A stretch of 15,806 bases of DNA from Saprospiraceae bacterium (GTDB lineage: Bacteria > Bacteroidota > Bacteroidia > Chitinophagales > Saprospiraceae). Numbering within the stretch: the stretch's first letter is position 1; each line of letters starts with the position of its first letter. Below are positions 1-6,052 of the stretch, piece by piece. The stretch is taken from the NCBI GenBank assembly GCA_020852155.1, contig JADZBJ010000030.1, positions 1-15,806 on the forward strand, in the 5' to 3' direction. A program made the translations under genes and the position numbers. Below the pieces are notes generated by a model. It saw only the letters and a program-made list of their open reading frames with translations, did no database searches and was not told where the DNA came from.

Positions 1-303
1 AAACTTATTCTTTCAAAACTCGCTCCCGACGATTGGCTTGTGCTACTGGACGAACAAGGCCAACAGTTCACTTCAATGGAGCTGTCCCGTTGGCTCGAGC
101 GGAGGCTCGGCGACTCCCGCAGAAAAATGGTGTTCCTTATTGGTGGCGCTTTCGGTTTTTCGCCCGATGTTTATGCCCGCGCTAACGAAAAATGGTCGCT
201 GTCCAAACTGACCTTTTCGCATCAAATGATTCGGCTTTTTGCCCTCGAACAACTCTACCGGGCAATGACCATCCTGCGCAACGAACCTTATCACAATGTT
301 TAG
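1..303 (+). CDS. rlmH: RlmH, 23S rRNA (pseudouridine-1915-N3)-methyltransferase, 3' part
   Basis: This is the C-terminal 100 residues of RlmH, open at the window edge in frame 1 and ending at TAG (301-303). RlmH is a SPOUT-class methyltransferase that uses S-adenosylmethionine to methylate pseudouridine 1915 in helix 69 of 23S rRNA on assembled 70S ribosomes. What shows it: the SAM-binding knot segment FLIGGAFGFSPDVYARA, then the family signature LSKLTFSHQMIRLFALEQLYRA and the C-terminal ILRNEPYH-type end, all in the usual order. The family is about 155 residues, so roughly the first 55 are missing outside the window. A strong hairpin made of 7-bp repeats begins one base after the stop and may end its transcript. 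Identification is confident. Confidence 0.96.
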   Translation, partial: KLILSKLAPDDWLVLLDEQGQQFTSMELSRWLERRLGDSRRKMVFLIGGAFGFSPDVYARANEKWSLSKLTFSHQMIRLFALEQLYRAMTILRNEPYHNV

Positions 304-410
304 AGGTTAGTGGTTAGCGGTAAGTGGTTAGTGGACATAATCTACTCATTACTAACCACTTACCTCTAATCACTAACCGCTAAACACTTACCTCTAATCA
401 CTTACCACTC
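303..410. repeat. Inverted array of degenerate 7-bp repeats forming a 28-bp hairpin
   Basis: The whole spacer between rlmH and the rhomboid gene is built from heptamers. Four units of GGTTAGT type lie at 305-332 (GGTTAGT, GGTTAGC, GGTAAGT, GGTTAGT). Eight units of the opposite sense, ACTAACC type, lie at 351-406 (ACTAACC, ACTTACC, TCTAATC, ACTAACC, GCTAAAC, ACTTACC, TCTAATC, ACTTACC), followed by a partial ACTC that touches the rhomboid ATG. Bases 305-332 pair with 351-378 with one mismatch and one G-T pair, around an 18-base loop. It could act as a terminator for rlmH, or be a remnant of a spreading repeat. There is no T-tract, so terminator function is only inferred. Confidence 0.85.
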
Positions 411-1031
411 ATGAGTATTACCTACCTGATTATTGGTTTTACGGCCCTGATTTCGATCATGGCTTTCAATAATTACGACCTGAGCATAAAACTGCGGCAC
501 TGGCCGTATCGCGAACTGCGTTATCGGGAGTATTACCGTTGGCTGACGTCAGGATTCCTGCACGGCGACTGGATGCACCTGATTTTCAACATGATGACGC
601 TGTATTTTTTTGGTCGGGTGACGGAAATGTTCTTTGAATATTACTTCAGTGGGATGGGCAAGGTGCTGTTTGTGGTATTTTACGTGTTAGCCATCGTTGC
701 ATCGTCGTATGGCACCTTCAACCGGCACAAGGATAATCCGCAGTTTGCCAGCATCGGCGCTTCGGGCGCTGTGGCAGCCGTATTGTTTGCCGCTATTTTG
801 TTCATGCCCTTGCAGCCGATCATGCTGATGTTGATTCCAATTCCGATACCGGGTTTTATATTCGGGGTGCTGTACTTGTGGTTCAGCCATTACGAAGCGC
901 GGCGCGGCGCAGACAACATTGACCACCTGGCGCACTTTTTCGGGGCAGTGTTTGGCTTTTTCTTTCCATTATTGCTCAAACCTGACCTCTTCATGCGCTT
1001 TTTGGAGCAGTTGATGTCGTATTTTGAATAG
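411..1031 (+). CDS. Rhomboid-family intramembrane serine protease
   Basis: Predicted rhomboid protease, 206 residues, cleaving transmembrane segments of other membrane proteins within the bilayer. The sequence is very hydrophobic, with about six membrane helices. All rhomboid hallmarks are visible: the HxxxN oxyanion region at His56-Asn60 (in GDWMHLIFN), the GxSG box at 116-119 with catalytic Ser118 (SIGASGA), and the last-helix AHxxG motif with catalytic His175 (DHLAHFFGAVFG). Length fits a minimal six-helix bacterial rhomboid with no extra domain. The ATG at 411 directly follows the heptamer array, and there is no recognisable Shine-Dalgarno sequence, which is normal in Bacteroidota. The next gene starts 17 bases after the stop, so the two are probably co-transcribed. 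The substrate is unknown. Confidence 0.94.
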   Translation: MSITYLIIGFTALISIMAFNNYDLSIKLRHWPYRELRYREYYRWLTSGFLHGDWMHLIFNMMTLYFFGRVTEMFFEYYFSGMGKVLFVVFYVLAIVASSYGTFNRHKDNPQFASIGASGAVAAVLFAAILFMPLQPIMLMLIPIPIPGFIFGVLYLWFSHYEARRGADNIDHLAHFFGAVFGFFFPLLLKPDLFMRFLEQLMSYFE

Positions 1032-1048
1032 ACCTGTTTCCCTTTAAT

Positions 1049-1819
1049 ATGACCTGGATAATCCTGATCGTGGCTTTCCTGGCCTCTATGCTAACCCTGT
1101 TTTCGGGGTTCGGGCTGGGCACATTGTTGACGCCCGTTTTTGGCGTTTTCTTCCCGCTTCAGGTGGCTGTAGCCATGACAGGCGTAGTGCATTTGTCTAA
1201 TAACTTATTCAAAATGAGTCTGTTGCACCGCAATGTTTCTCGTGAAATGTTGTGGCGTTTTGGCGCGCCGTCTGTCGTGGGCGGACTGGTAGGCGCACTG
1301 CTGCTGAATCAGTTGGGCAAACTCCCGGCCTTGTACGTCTGGGAATGGGACGGCCATATCAGACAAGTAACGCTGCTCAAACTCTGCATTGCAGCGCTGA
1401 TGATCTTTTTTGCTTTTATGGAAATCGTACCTGCACTCAAGAAGGTCAATTTCGCCGGGCGTTATCTCACAACCGGAGGCTTGTTGAGCGGCTTTTTCGG
1501 TGGGCTAAGCGGTCATCAGGGCGCGCTACGCTCGGCATTTCTGGTGAATACCGGATTGACCAAAGAGCAGTTCGTCGCTACGGGAACAGCCATTGCCTGT
1601 TTGGTTGACCTGACCCGACTGCCGATTTACATTCAAGGATTTGCAGCGCAAAACCTGCTCGATCAATGGCCGTTACTGCTCATGACCACTGCCGCGGCGT
1701 TTGCCGGAGCATGGCTCGGTACGCGCTACCTGAAAAAAATTACGCTGGAAACCGTGCAGCGCATCACAGCCGTGATGATTATCATTATTTCCGTTTTACT
1801 GGCGGCTGGCGTTATTTGA
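1049..1819 (+). CDS. TauE/SafE-family membrane permease
   Basis: A 256-residue polytopic membrane protein of the TauE/SafE family, whose studied members are linked to export of sulfite, sulfoacetate or other small organosulfur anions. It shows the family's internal duplication: an N-terminal half with FSGFGLGTLLTPVFG and a later conserved asparagine-containing helix (HLSNNLFK), and a second half opening with GGLLSGFFGGLSGHQGALR and continuing NTGLTKEQFVATG. About eight membrane helices are expected. It lies 17 bases downstream of the rhomboid gene on the same strand, suggesting one transcript but not a shared function. No sulfur-metabolism gene is visible here, so the substrate cannot be assigned. 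The gene is followed by a repeat-rich spacer. Confidence 0.85.
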   Translation: MTWIILIVAFLASMLTLFSGFGLGTLLTPVFGVFFPLQVAVAMTGVVHLSNNLFKMSLLHRNVSREMLWRFGAPSVVGGLVGALLLNQLGKLPALYVWEWDGHIRQVTLLKLCIAALMIFFAFMEIVPALKKVNFAGRYLTTGGLLSGFFGGLSGHQGALRSAFLVNTGLTKEQFVATGTAIACLVDLTRLPIYIQGFAAQNLLDQWPLLLMTTAAAFAGAWLGTRYLKKITLETVQRITAVMIIIISVLLAAGVI

Positions 1820-1821
1820 AT

Positions 1822-1987
1822 GGCGCTGGCGCGCCGTTTGAAGTTGTTAGAATACTCGCTGGCGCTCGCGTTTGAAGTGGTTTGAAGTTGTTAGAATGCT
1901 CGCTGACGCTCGCTGTTTGAAGTGGTTTGAGGTTGTTAGAATGCTCGCTGGCGCTCGCGTTTGAGGGGCGCTGGCGCGCCGTTTGAG
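1822..1987. repeat. 44-45-bp tandem repeat, three copies, bounded by a direct repeat
   Basis: Three near-identical units begin at about 1837, 1881 and 1926. Each reads TTTGAAGTTGTTAGAATGCT-like sequence followed by the GC-rich stretch CGCTGGCGCTCGC, giving a period of 44 then 45 bases. The array is bounded by two copies of GGCGCTGGCGCGCC, at 1822-1835 and 1967-1980, each followed by GTTTGA. The units differ at only a few positions. No reading frame is supported. The array fills most of the spacer between two convergent genes. Confidence 0.8.
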
Positions 1988-2003
1988 GTGGTTGGGGAAC
2001 GAG

Positions 2004-2033
2004 GTTTACGAAAACTTTGAAAGTTTCGTAAAC
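2004..2033. terminator. Hairpin between convergent genes, possible bidirectional terminator
   Basis: GTTTACGAAA at the left pairs with TTTCGTAAAC at the right, with ACTT/AAGT extending the stem imperfectly around a very short loop. It lies between the 3' ends of the plus-strand permease gene and the minus-strand sugar transferase gene, where a shared terminator is expected. The flanks have no long T-tract, so function is inferred from position and symmetry. Confidence 0.5.
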
Positions 2034-2050
2034 GTGTTGGCGAGGGTATT

Positions 2051-3463
2051 TTACTTTCCTTTGCCCTGAATCAAGACCAGCGCAGTGTAGAACATGATTT
2101 TGAAATCAAGGGCCAGCGACATGTTTTCGATGTACAGTAAGTCAAATCGCAGGCGCTGTAACATTTCTTCGACAGTAGAGGCGTAACCGTATTTCACCTG
2201 GCCCCATGAGGTAATGCCGGGGCGAACTTTCAGAAGGTGGCGGTAATGCGGATTTTTCTCCAAAATCAGGTCAATATAATGCTTGCGCTCAGGCCTTGGG
2301 CCTACGAGCGACATTTCACCACGCAATACATTGATAAAATTGGGCAATTCGTCAAGACGATATTTGCGCATCACGGAACCCCAGGGCGTACAGCGCGGGT
2401 CGCCGTCTTTGGAGAGTTGGGGGCCAGCCTGTTCGGCGTTGACCCACATAGAGCGGAATTTGATAATTTGAAACGGCCTTCCACCCTGCCCCAGGCGCTC
2501 TTGCTTGTAAAATATCGGCCCGGGTGAAGAAAGCCTGACGCGCAGCGCCGTATAAGCAAAAACCGGCGAAAGGATCAGTAAAGCCAGTCCACTGGCCGCC
2601 ACATCTATGAAACGCTTGAGCGTGCGTTGCCATTTGGGCATCAATTCCTGTCTGATTTCGATCAAAACTGCGCCATAAACGTGGTTCATCTTGACAGAGC
2701 CCAGCAGGATATCATACATGTCGGGAATGATCTTGACCAGTACAGATTCGCCGAAATCGAACAGCGTATTCAGGATGTCGCGCAGGCGATTGTGCTCCGA
2801 TGTTTCAATGGCGATGATGACTTCTTCGATATGATGCTCCCTAATGACATCGGCCAGGTCTTTTATCTTGCCAAGTTTGGGCAGATGCGTTTCGAGCACT
2901 TGCTCTGCACCGCCGTTGGTGTCAATAAATCCGACAAACCGATTGCCGAGGCCGAGTTTGATCTCGTTGTAGAGATCAAGCGCATTATGATTGCCGCCCA
3001 GCATGAGGGTATTAAAACTCACTTTACCAGATTTCAATCGCTGATGCGCGCGCGTCAGCAGGATCATACGCATCAGGCCAGTCAGGCAAAAATGCAGGCA
3101 AAACAGGGTCAGAAACGAATGATAATACGTGTGATAATCTTTCACCACATCATCGAGGATGAGGGTAAAAAACAAAAAAGTCGTACCGAAAAACGAGATA
3201 AAAAACGTGCGGGTTAATGTCCGAATACGCCCCATTCGATACACGTCAGTGTAGTGATCGAAAATGGAATACAGCATAACCCAGCCCGTCGGAACGATCA
3301 AAATGCCAAGAATGAAATTCGGGTCGGTGATGATACTCCATCCCCAGGGCACGCCTTCGAGGTATTTTCTGTAAAAGAAAAAAGCAGCCCAAGCCAGCAT
3401 GGCCATGAAGAAATCGGCCAGTCCGTAAAAAAAGGTATCCCGTTGTCTGATGTTTCTAAACAA
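2051..3463 (-). CDS. Polyprenyl-phosphate sugar-1-phosphate transferase (WcaJ/WbaP/GumD type)
   Basis: A 470-residue initiating enzyme for exopolysaccharide, capsule or O-antigen units. It transfers a sugar-1-phosphate from a UDP-sugar to undecaprenyl phosphate at the inner membrane. Residues about 10-140 hold four membrane helices. About 150-270 form a Rossmann-like domain (LMLGGNHNALDLYNEI at 153-168). Residues 281-470 are the catalytic bacterial sugar transferase domain, with a re-entrant helix at 285-305, QERLG (321-325), KFRSM (335-339), the catalytic Asp371-Glu372 in RLDELPN (369-375), SLVGPRPE (385-392) and RPGITSW (414-420). The length is typical of the large form. The only plausible start is TTG at 3463, because an in-frame TAA lies just upstream and the first internal ATG would cut into helix 1. 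The donor sugar is not predictable. No other glycan gene is in the window. Confidence 0.92.
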   Translation of the reverse strand: MFRNIRQRDTFFYGLADFFMAMLAWAAFFFYRKYLEGVPWGWSIITDPNFILGILIVPTGWVMLYSIFDHYTDVYRMGRIRTLTRTFFISFFGTTFLFFTLILDDVVKDYHTYYHSFLTLFCLHFCLTGLMRMILLTRAHQRLKSGKVSFNTLMLGGNHNALDLYNEIKLGLGNRFVGFIDTNGGAEQVLETHLPKLGKIKDLADVIREHHIEEVIIAIETSEHNRLRDILNTLFDFGESVLVKIIPDMYDILLGSVKMNHVYGAVLIEIRQELMPKWQRTLKRFIDVAASGLALLILSPVFAYTALRVRLSSPGPIFYKQERLGQGGRPFQIIKFRSMWVNAEQAGPQLSKDGDPRCTPWGSVMRKYRLDELPNFINVLRGEMSLVGPRPERKHYIDLILEKNPHYRHLLKVRPGITSWGQVKYGYASTVEEMLQRLRFDLLYIENMSLALDFKIMFYTALVLIQGKGK

Positions 3464-3480
3464 AATCCGATTGGTTTATA

Positions 3481-3556
3481 AGCGGTTGTTTAAAATTCTC
3501 TCACTGGCTTTACAAGGCATCTTTTTGAATCCAGCAGGGAAATTTAAACAACCGCT
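3481..3556 (+). repeat. Palindromic intergenic repeat, copy 1 (76 bp)
   Basis: The ends AGCGGTTGTTTAAA and TTTAAACAACCGCT are exact inverted repeats. The interior carries TCACTGGCT, GGCATCTTTTTGAATCCAGC and other blocks shared with copies at 4610-4685 (opposite orientation) and 13429-13503. In this copy the third base pair of the stem is C-G, while the others have A-T on matching arms, so the change is compensated. It lies 7 bases after the lipoprotein stop codon and 17 bases before the TTG start of the sugar transferase, so it would be transcribed between the two. Confidence 0.88.
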
Positions 3557-3563
3557 AAGAGCA

Positions 3564-4448
3564 TCAATAATGAATAATGCGAATGTTATCAATCAGCACT
3601 TTACCCTTGGTTTGTGTGTACCCTCCGCTGCCATTCTTGGGCAAATTGAGGAGAAAGCGTACTTTATGTTGTGGCGAAGGGTTTACCTCTGCGACAAAAT
3701 CAGTGATCTGAAGGTAAATTTTGCGCCATTCCGAGCCGGGGTTAAACAAGTACACCGACTTCGGTATTTGCTCTTGTCCCGACTTGCTGCCAACCAGCCA
3801 GATTGAAAAAGGCATATCGGTTTTATAGTGCATTTCAAGCCAGACCTTCTGCCCGCCAGTGGTCGGCATGGCTGCCAGTTCGGTGGTGACATCCATCAAA
3901 GGGTGTACTGAATCCACTTCCATGAGCAAACTTTTTCCGAAAAAAGCATCTTGCGAAGTCAGCAACAGGTTCATGCCATCGTCGCTATCCCGGTTTTCGA
4001 GTACGATGGTTGAATTTTCATCAAATGTGCCCCTCGCCGGGTCCCACGCGAATGTTGCAGTCGGATCGTATGAGGTGATCGGCTGAACCGTAGTTATCTT
4101 ACCTGCCGTGAGCGTCTTTTTCACATCATAGCGCAGTAAAAACGGGTAGATAGCCGGTGTGCTGAGAATACCGTTTTCCTTGATGCCCGGAAATACAATA
4201 ATATCCGTTTCGCCTTCGGTCAGCACAGGCACTTCAGCGGGCAAAGTGTAAGCCCCCAGAAATTCGCCATTGATGTACAACCAGCCATCGGTAATTTTTT
4301 GCCAATCGGCGCCGCCTGCCGCCTGAACAGTAAACGGTTCGATGCGAACGTAGGCTGGAATAGGCTCCAGCGTATCTTTACAAGCGTTGAGGAGCAACAG
4401 CCCCAGGGCCATTACACTCGCCGTCATGCGCCAGGTCAAACGCGTCAT
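3564..4448 (-). CDS. Lipoprotein of unknown function
   Basis: Predicted 294-residue lipoprotein. The frame is open further upstream (to 4592), but I choose the ATG at 4448. It gives a compact signal peptide, MTRLTWRMTASVMALGLLLL, with lipobox LLNAC and the acylated Cys at residue 23. The longer starts would put about 50 residues before the hydrophobic core. The mature part is rich in beta-strand-like segments, consistent with beta-sandwich domains: a first part containing WLYINGEFLGAYTLP and an IIVFPGIKENGI segment, and a second part with VWLEMHYKTDMPFSIWLVG and a C-terminal GKVLIDNIRIIHY. I recognise no enzyme motif. It may be exposed on the periplasmic or outer-membrane surface. It shares a strand with the sugar transferase downstream and the M16 protein upstream, but palindromic repeats lie on both sides, so co-transcription is uncertain. 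Confidence 0.82.
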   Translation of the reverse strand: MTRLTWRMTASVMALGLLLLNACKDTLEPIPAYVRIEPFTVQAAGGADWQKITDGWLYINGEFLGAYTLPAEVPVLTEGETDIIVFPGIKENGILSTPAIYPFLLRYDVKKTLTAGKITTVQPITSYDPTATFAWDPARGTFDENSTIVLENRDSDDGMNLLLTSQDAFFGKSLLMEVDSVHPLMDVTTELAAMPTTGGQKVWLEMHYKTDMPFSIWLVGSKSGQEQIPKSVYLFNPGSEWRKIYLQITDFVAEVNPSPQHKVRFLLNLPKNGSGGYTQTKGKVLIDNIRIIHY

Positions 4449-4540
4449 ATTAAATTGAAAATCAACGGATTGACTGGCTTTTACCTTCCTGAAAAAAGGT
4501 AGTAACCGATTTAATGTTTGCTTTTTCATGGATGTTACAG

Positions 4541-4560
4541 GTTTTGCCCTTGGCAAAAAC
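4541..4560. other. Short inverted repeat upstream of the lipoprotein gene
   Basis: GTTTTGCC and GGCAAAAAC form an 8-9-bp stem with a 3-base loop (one unpaired A). It lies about 95 bases upstream of the chosen lipoprotein start, on the transcribed side. It could be an operator, a leader hairpin or chance. No T-tract follows on the minus strand in a terminator position that I would trust. Confidence 0.35.
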
Positions 4561-4609
4561 GCAGGAGTTGATGTCGCCGCTGCCTTGAGCAATGAATGAT
4601 TTATGCATC

Positions 4610-4685
4610 AGAGGTTTTTAAAATTTCACTGCTGGATTCAAAGAGATGTCTTTTTGAGCCAGTGAGGGAATTTTAAACAACCTCT
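4610..4685 (-). repeat. Palindromic intergenic repeat, copy 2 (76 bp)
   Basis: Read on the minus strand it begins AGAGGTTGTTTAAAATTC and ends GAAATTTTAAAAACCTCT, and matches copies 1 and 3 over its full length. Its first base is the A of the TGA stop codon of the M16-family gene, so the element abuts that gene exactly. It would form a long imperfect hairpin at the 3' end of that mRNA, with an inner AAAGA/TCTTT stem. This makes it a candidate transcript-end structure. It may instead be a mobile palindrome that landed there. Confidence 0.88.
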
Positions 4686-5998
4686 CAAGATTCACCGACA
4701 GTGACAATCCAGAAGTCTTCCTGCTTCAGGTATCGTTGAGCCAATTCCTGAATTTCGGCGGCAGTGATATTTCGAATAGTATGGGCCAACTGATCAAAAA
4801 ATGCCCAGTCCATATCGTCGGTCAACTGTCCGCGCACGACGTCTGAAATGTTCATCGGACCGTCGAGGCCATTCAGGAACATACCCAGCAAATAATTGCG
4901 CACCATATCCAGTTCTGTGTCCTCAACGGGATTATCGCGCAATTTTTTCATTTCCGCAAAAATCGCCCGTAAAGTAGCCGCCGTTTTTTCCCGATTTACT
5001 TCCGTAGCAATGTACAGACAGCCGTCGTGCATCATAGCGTCGAGGGTGGAATAAATATGGTAGGTAAAGCCCTTTTTCTCACGAATATTGGTCATCAGCC
5101 TGGAACCAAAATAGCCGCCGAGAATCGTATTGAGGATAAAAAGTCCGATGTAGTCAGGATGCTTGCGCGTGAACGTCCGCCGACCAATGCTGATGGCTGT
5201 TTGTAAAGAGCCGGGCAAGTCAACGTGTACGCGCTGCGTTTTCTTTGTCGGTCCGGGCGCGGGTACGGGCGCTACGGACAAGGCGTGTTCAGTGGCTGGC
5301 TGGCTGGCTTGTATAGTACCTAAATGCTCGTCTATCAAGGCTAGAACAGACGCGTCAATGCCGCCGGACGCCACCACGAAACAATGTTCAGGTCGAAGCC
5401 ATTCGGCATGATGGCCCGCCAGCGCTTCGCGACGGAGGGCTTCGTAATCAGCGGGCACCGAATTATAGCCGTATGGATGATGCGCGCCGAAAATCAGTTC
5501 GGTAACTTTGCGGTAAGCCAGCACATCGCCTTTTTCCAACTCGACAGATAATTCAGCAATGGCCGTTTCGCTGAATGTGGCGAGTTCTTTTTCCGGAAAA
5601 GTTGGTGCAGATAAAATTTCAGCCAGCAGCGGAACGAGTTCTGCGGCGTATTTTTTCAGGCAAAAAAGGGAAAAATTCGTCGTATCCAGGTTAGTGGGTG
5701 TACTCACCGATCCGCCGTAAAAATCTATCAACTCGGCCAGTTCAGCGCCGGAATGCTGTAACGTTCCTTCGCGCATCAGTCGCGAAGTAGCCCTGGCCAG
5801 CAATTTTTGGCGTTCTTCCAGTCGTCCAACCCTGAATACCAATTCAATTTTCACCACCTCTTGCGCCGGAAAATCCAGCACATAGAGTGGAATACCGTTG
5901 GTCAGCCGTTTCATCACCGGGCGCGGTACGGCCAACTGGCGAATCGGGTGCAGCGGCGGCGGCGAAACTCGGTGTAAATGCAGGCTGGATGTGGACAT
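4685..5998 (-). CDS. M16 (pitrilysin/insulinase) family protein lacking the HxxEH zinc motif
   Basis: A 437-residue member of peptidase family M16. It shows the two-domain layout: an N-terminal domain (LTNGIPLYVLDFPAQEVVKI, about 32-51; GAELAELIDFYGGSVS, about 84-99) and a C-terminal domain (LNTILGGYFGSRLMTNIREK, 289-308, then KGFTYHIYSTL). At the place of the zinc-binding HxxEH, before the conserved Gly-Thr at 78-79, it reads RATSR (69-73), so it cannot bind zinc there. Such subunits normally pair with an active HxxEH subunit and supply the substrate-binding Arg/Tyr region, retained here near residues 300-316. The partner is usually adjacent, but neither neighbour is one. The ATG at 5998 is preferred over an upstream TTG at 6016. 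It lies 54 bases after the coiled-coil gene on the same strand. Confidence 0.9.
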   Translation of the reverse strand: MSTSSLHLHRVSPPPLHPIRQLAVPRPVMKRLTNGIPLYVLDFPAQEVVKIELVFRVGRLEERQKLLARATSRLMREGTLQHSGAELAELIDFYGGSVSTPTNLDTTNFSLFCLKKYAAELVPLLAEILSAPTFPEKELATFSETAIAELSVELEKGDVLAYRKVTELIFGAHHPYGYNSVPADYEALRREALAGHHAEWLRPEHCFVVASGGIDASVLALIDEHLGTIQASQPATEHALSVAPVPAPGPTKKTQRVHVDLPGSLQTAISIGRRTFTRKHPDYIGLFILNTILGGYFGSRLMTNIREKKGFTYHIYSTLDAMMHDGCLYIATEVNREKTAATLRAIFAEMKKLRDNPVEDTELDMVRNYLLGMFLNGLDGPMNISDVVRGQLTDDMDWAFFDQLAHTIRNITAAEIQELAQRYLKQEDFWIVTVGES

Positions 5999-6052
5999 AG
6001 CGTAAAAGGGCCGCAAAGGTCGGAAATTTTGTCGGCCCTTAAACGCGGGCGA

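Noticed and set aside
2627..3217. A 196-codon plus-strand frame opposite the sugar transferase
   Set aside because: The minus-strand protein carries every motif of its family through this stretch. The plus-strand product is polar, without recognisable features.
5293..5308. A TGGC tetranucleotide repeat, four copies, in the M16-family gene, as a possible phase-variation tract
   Set aside because: Four copies is short for slippage. It falls in the linker between the two domains and the frame is intact.
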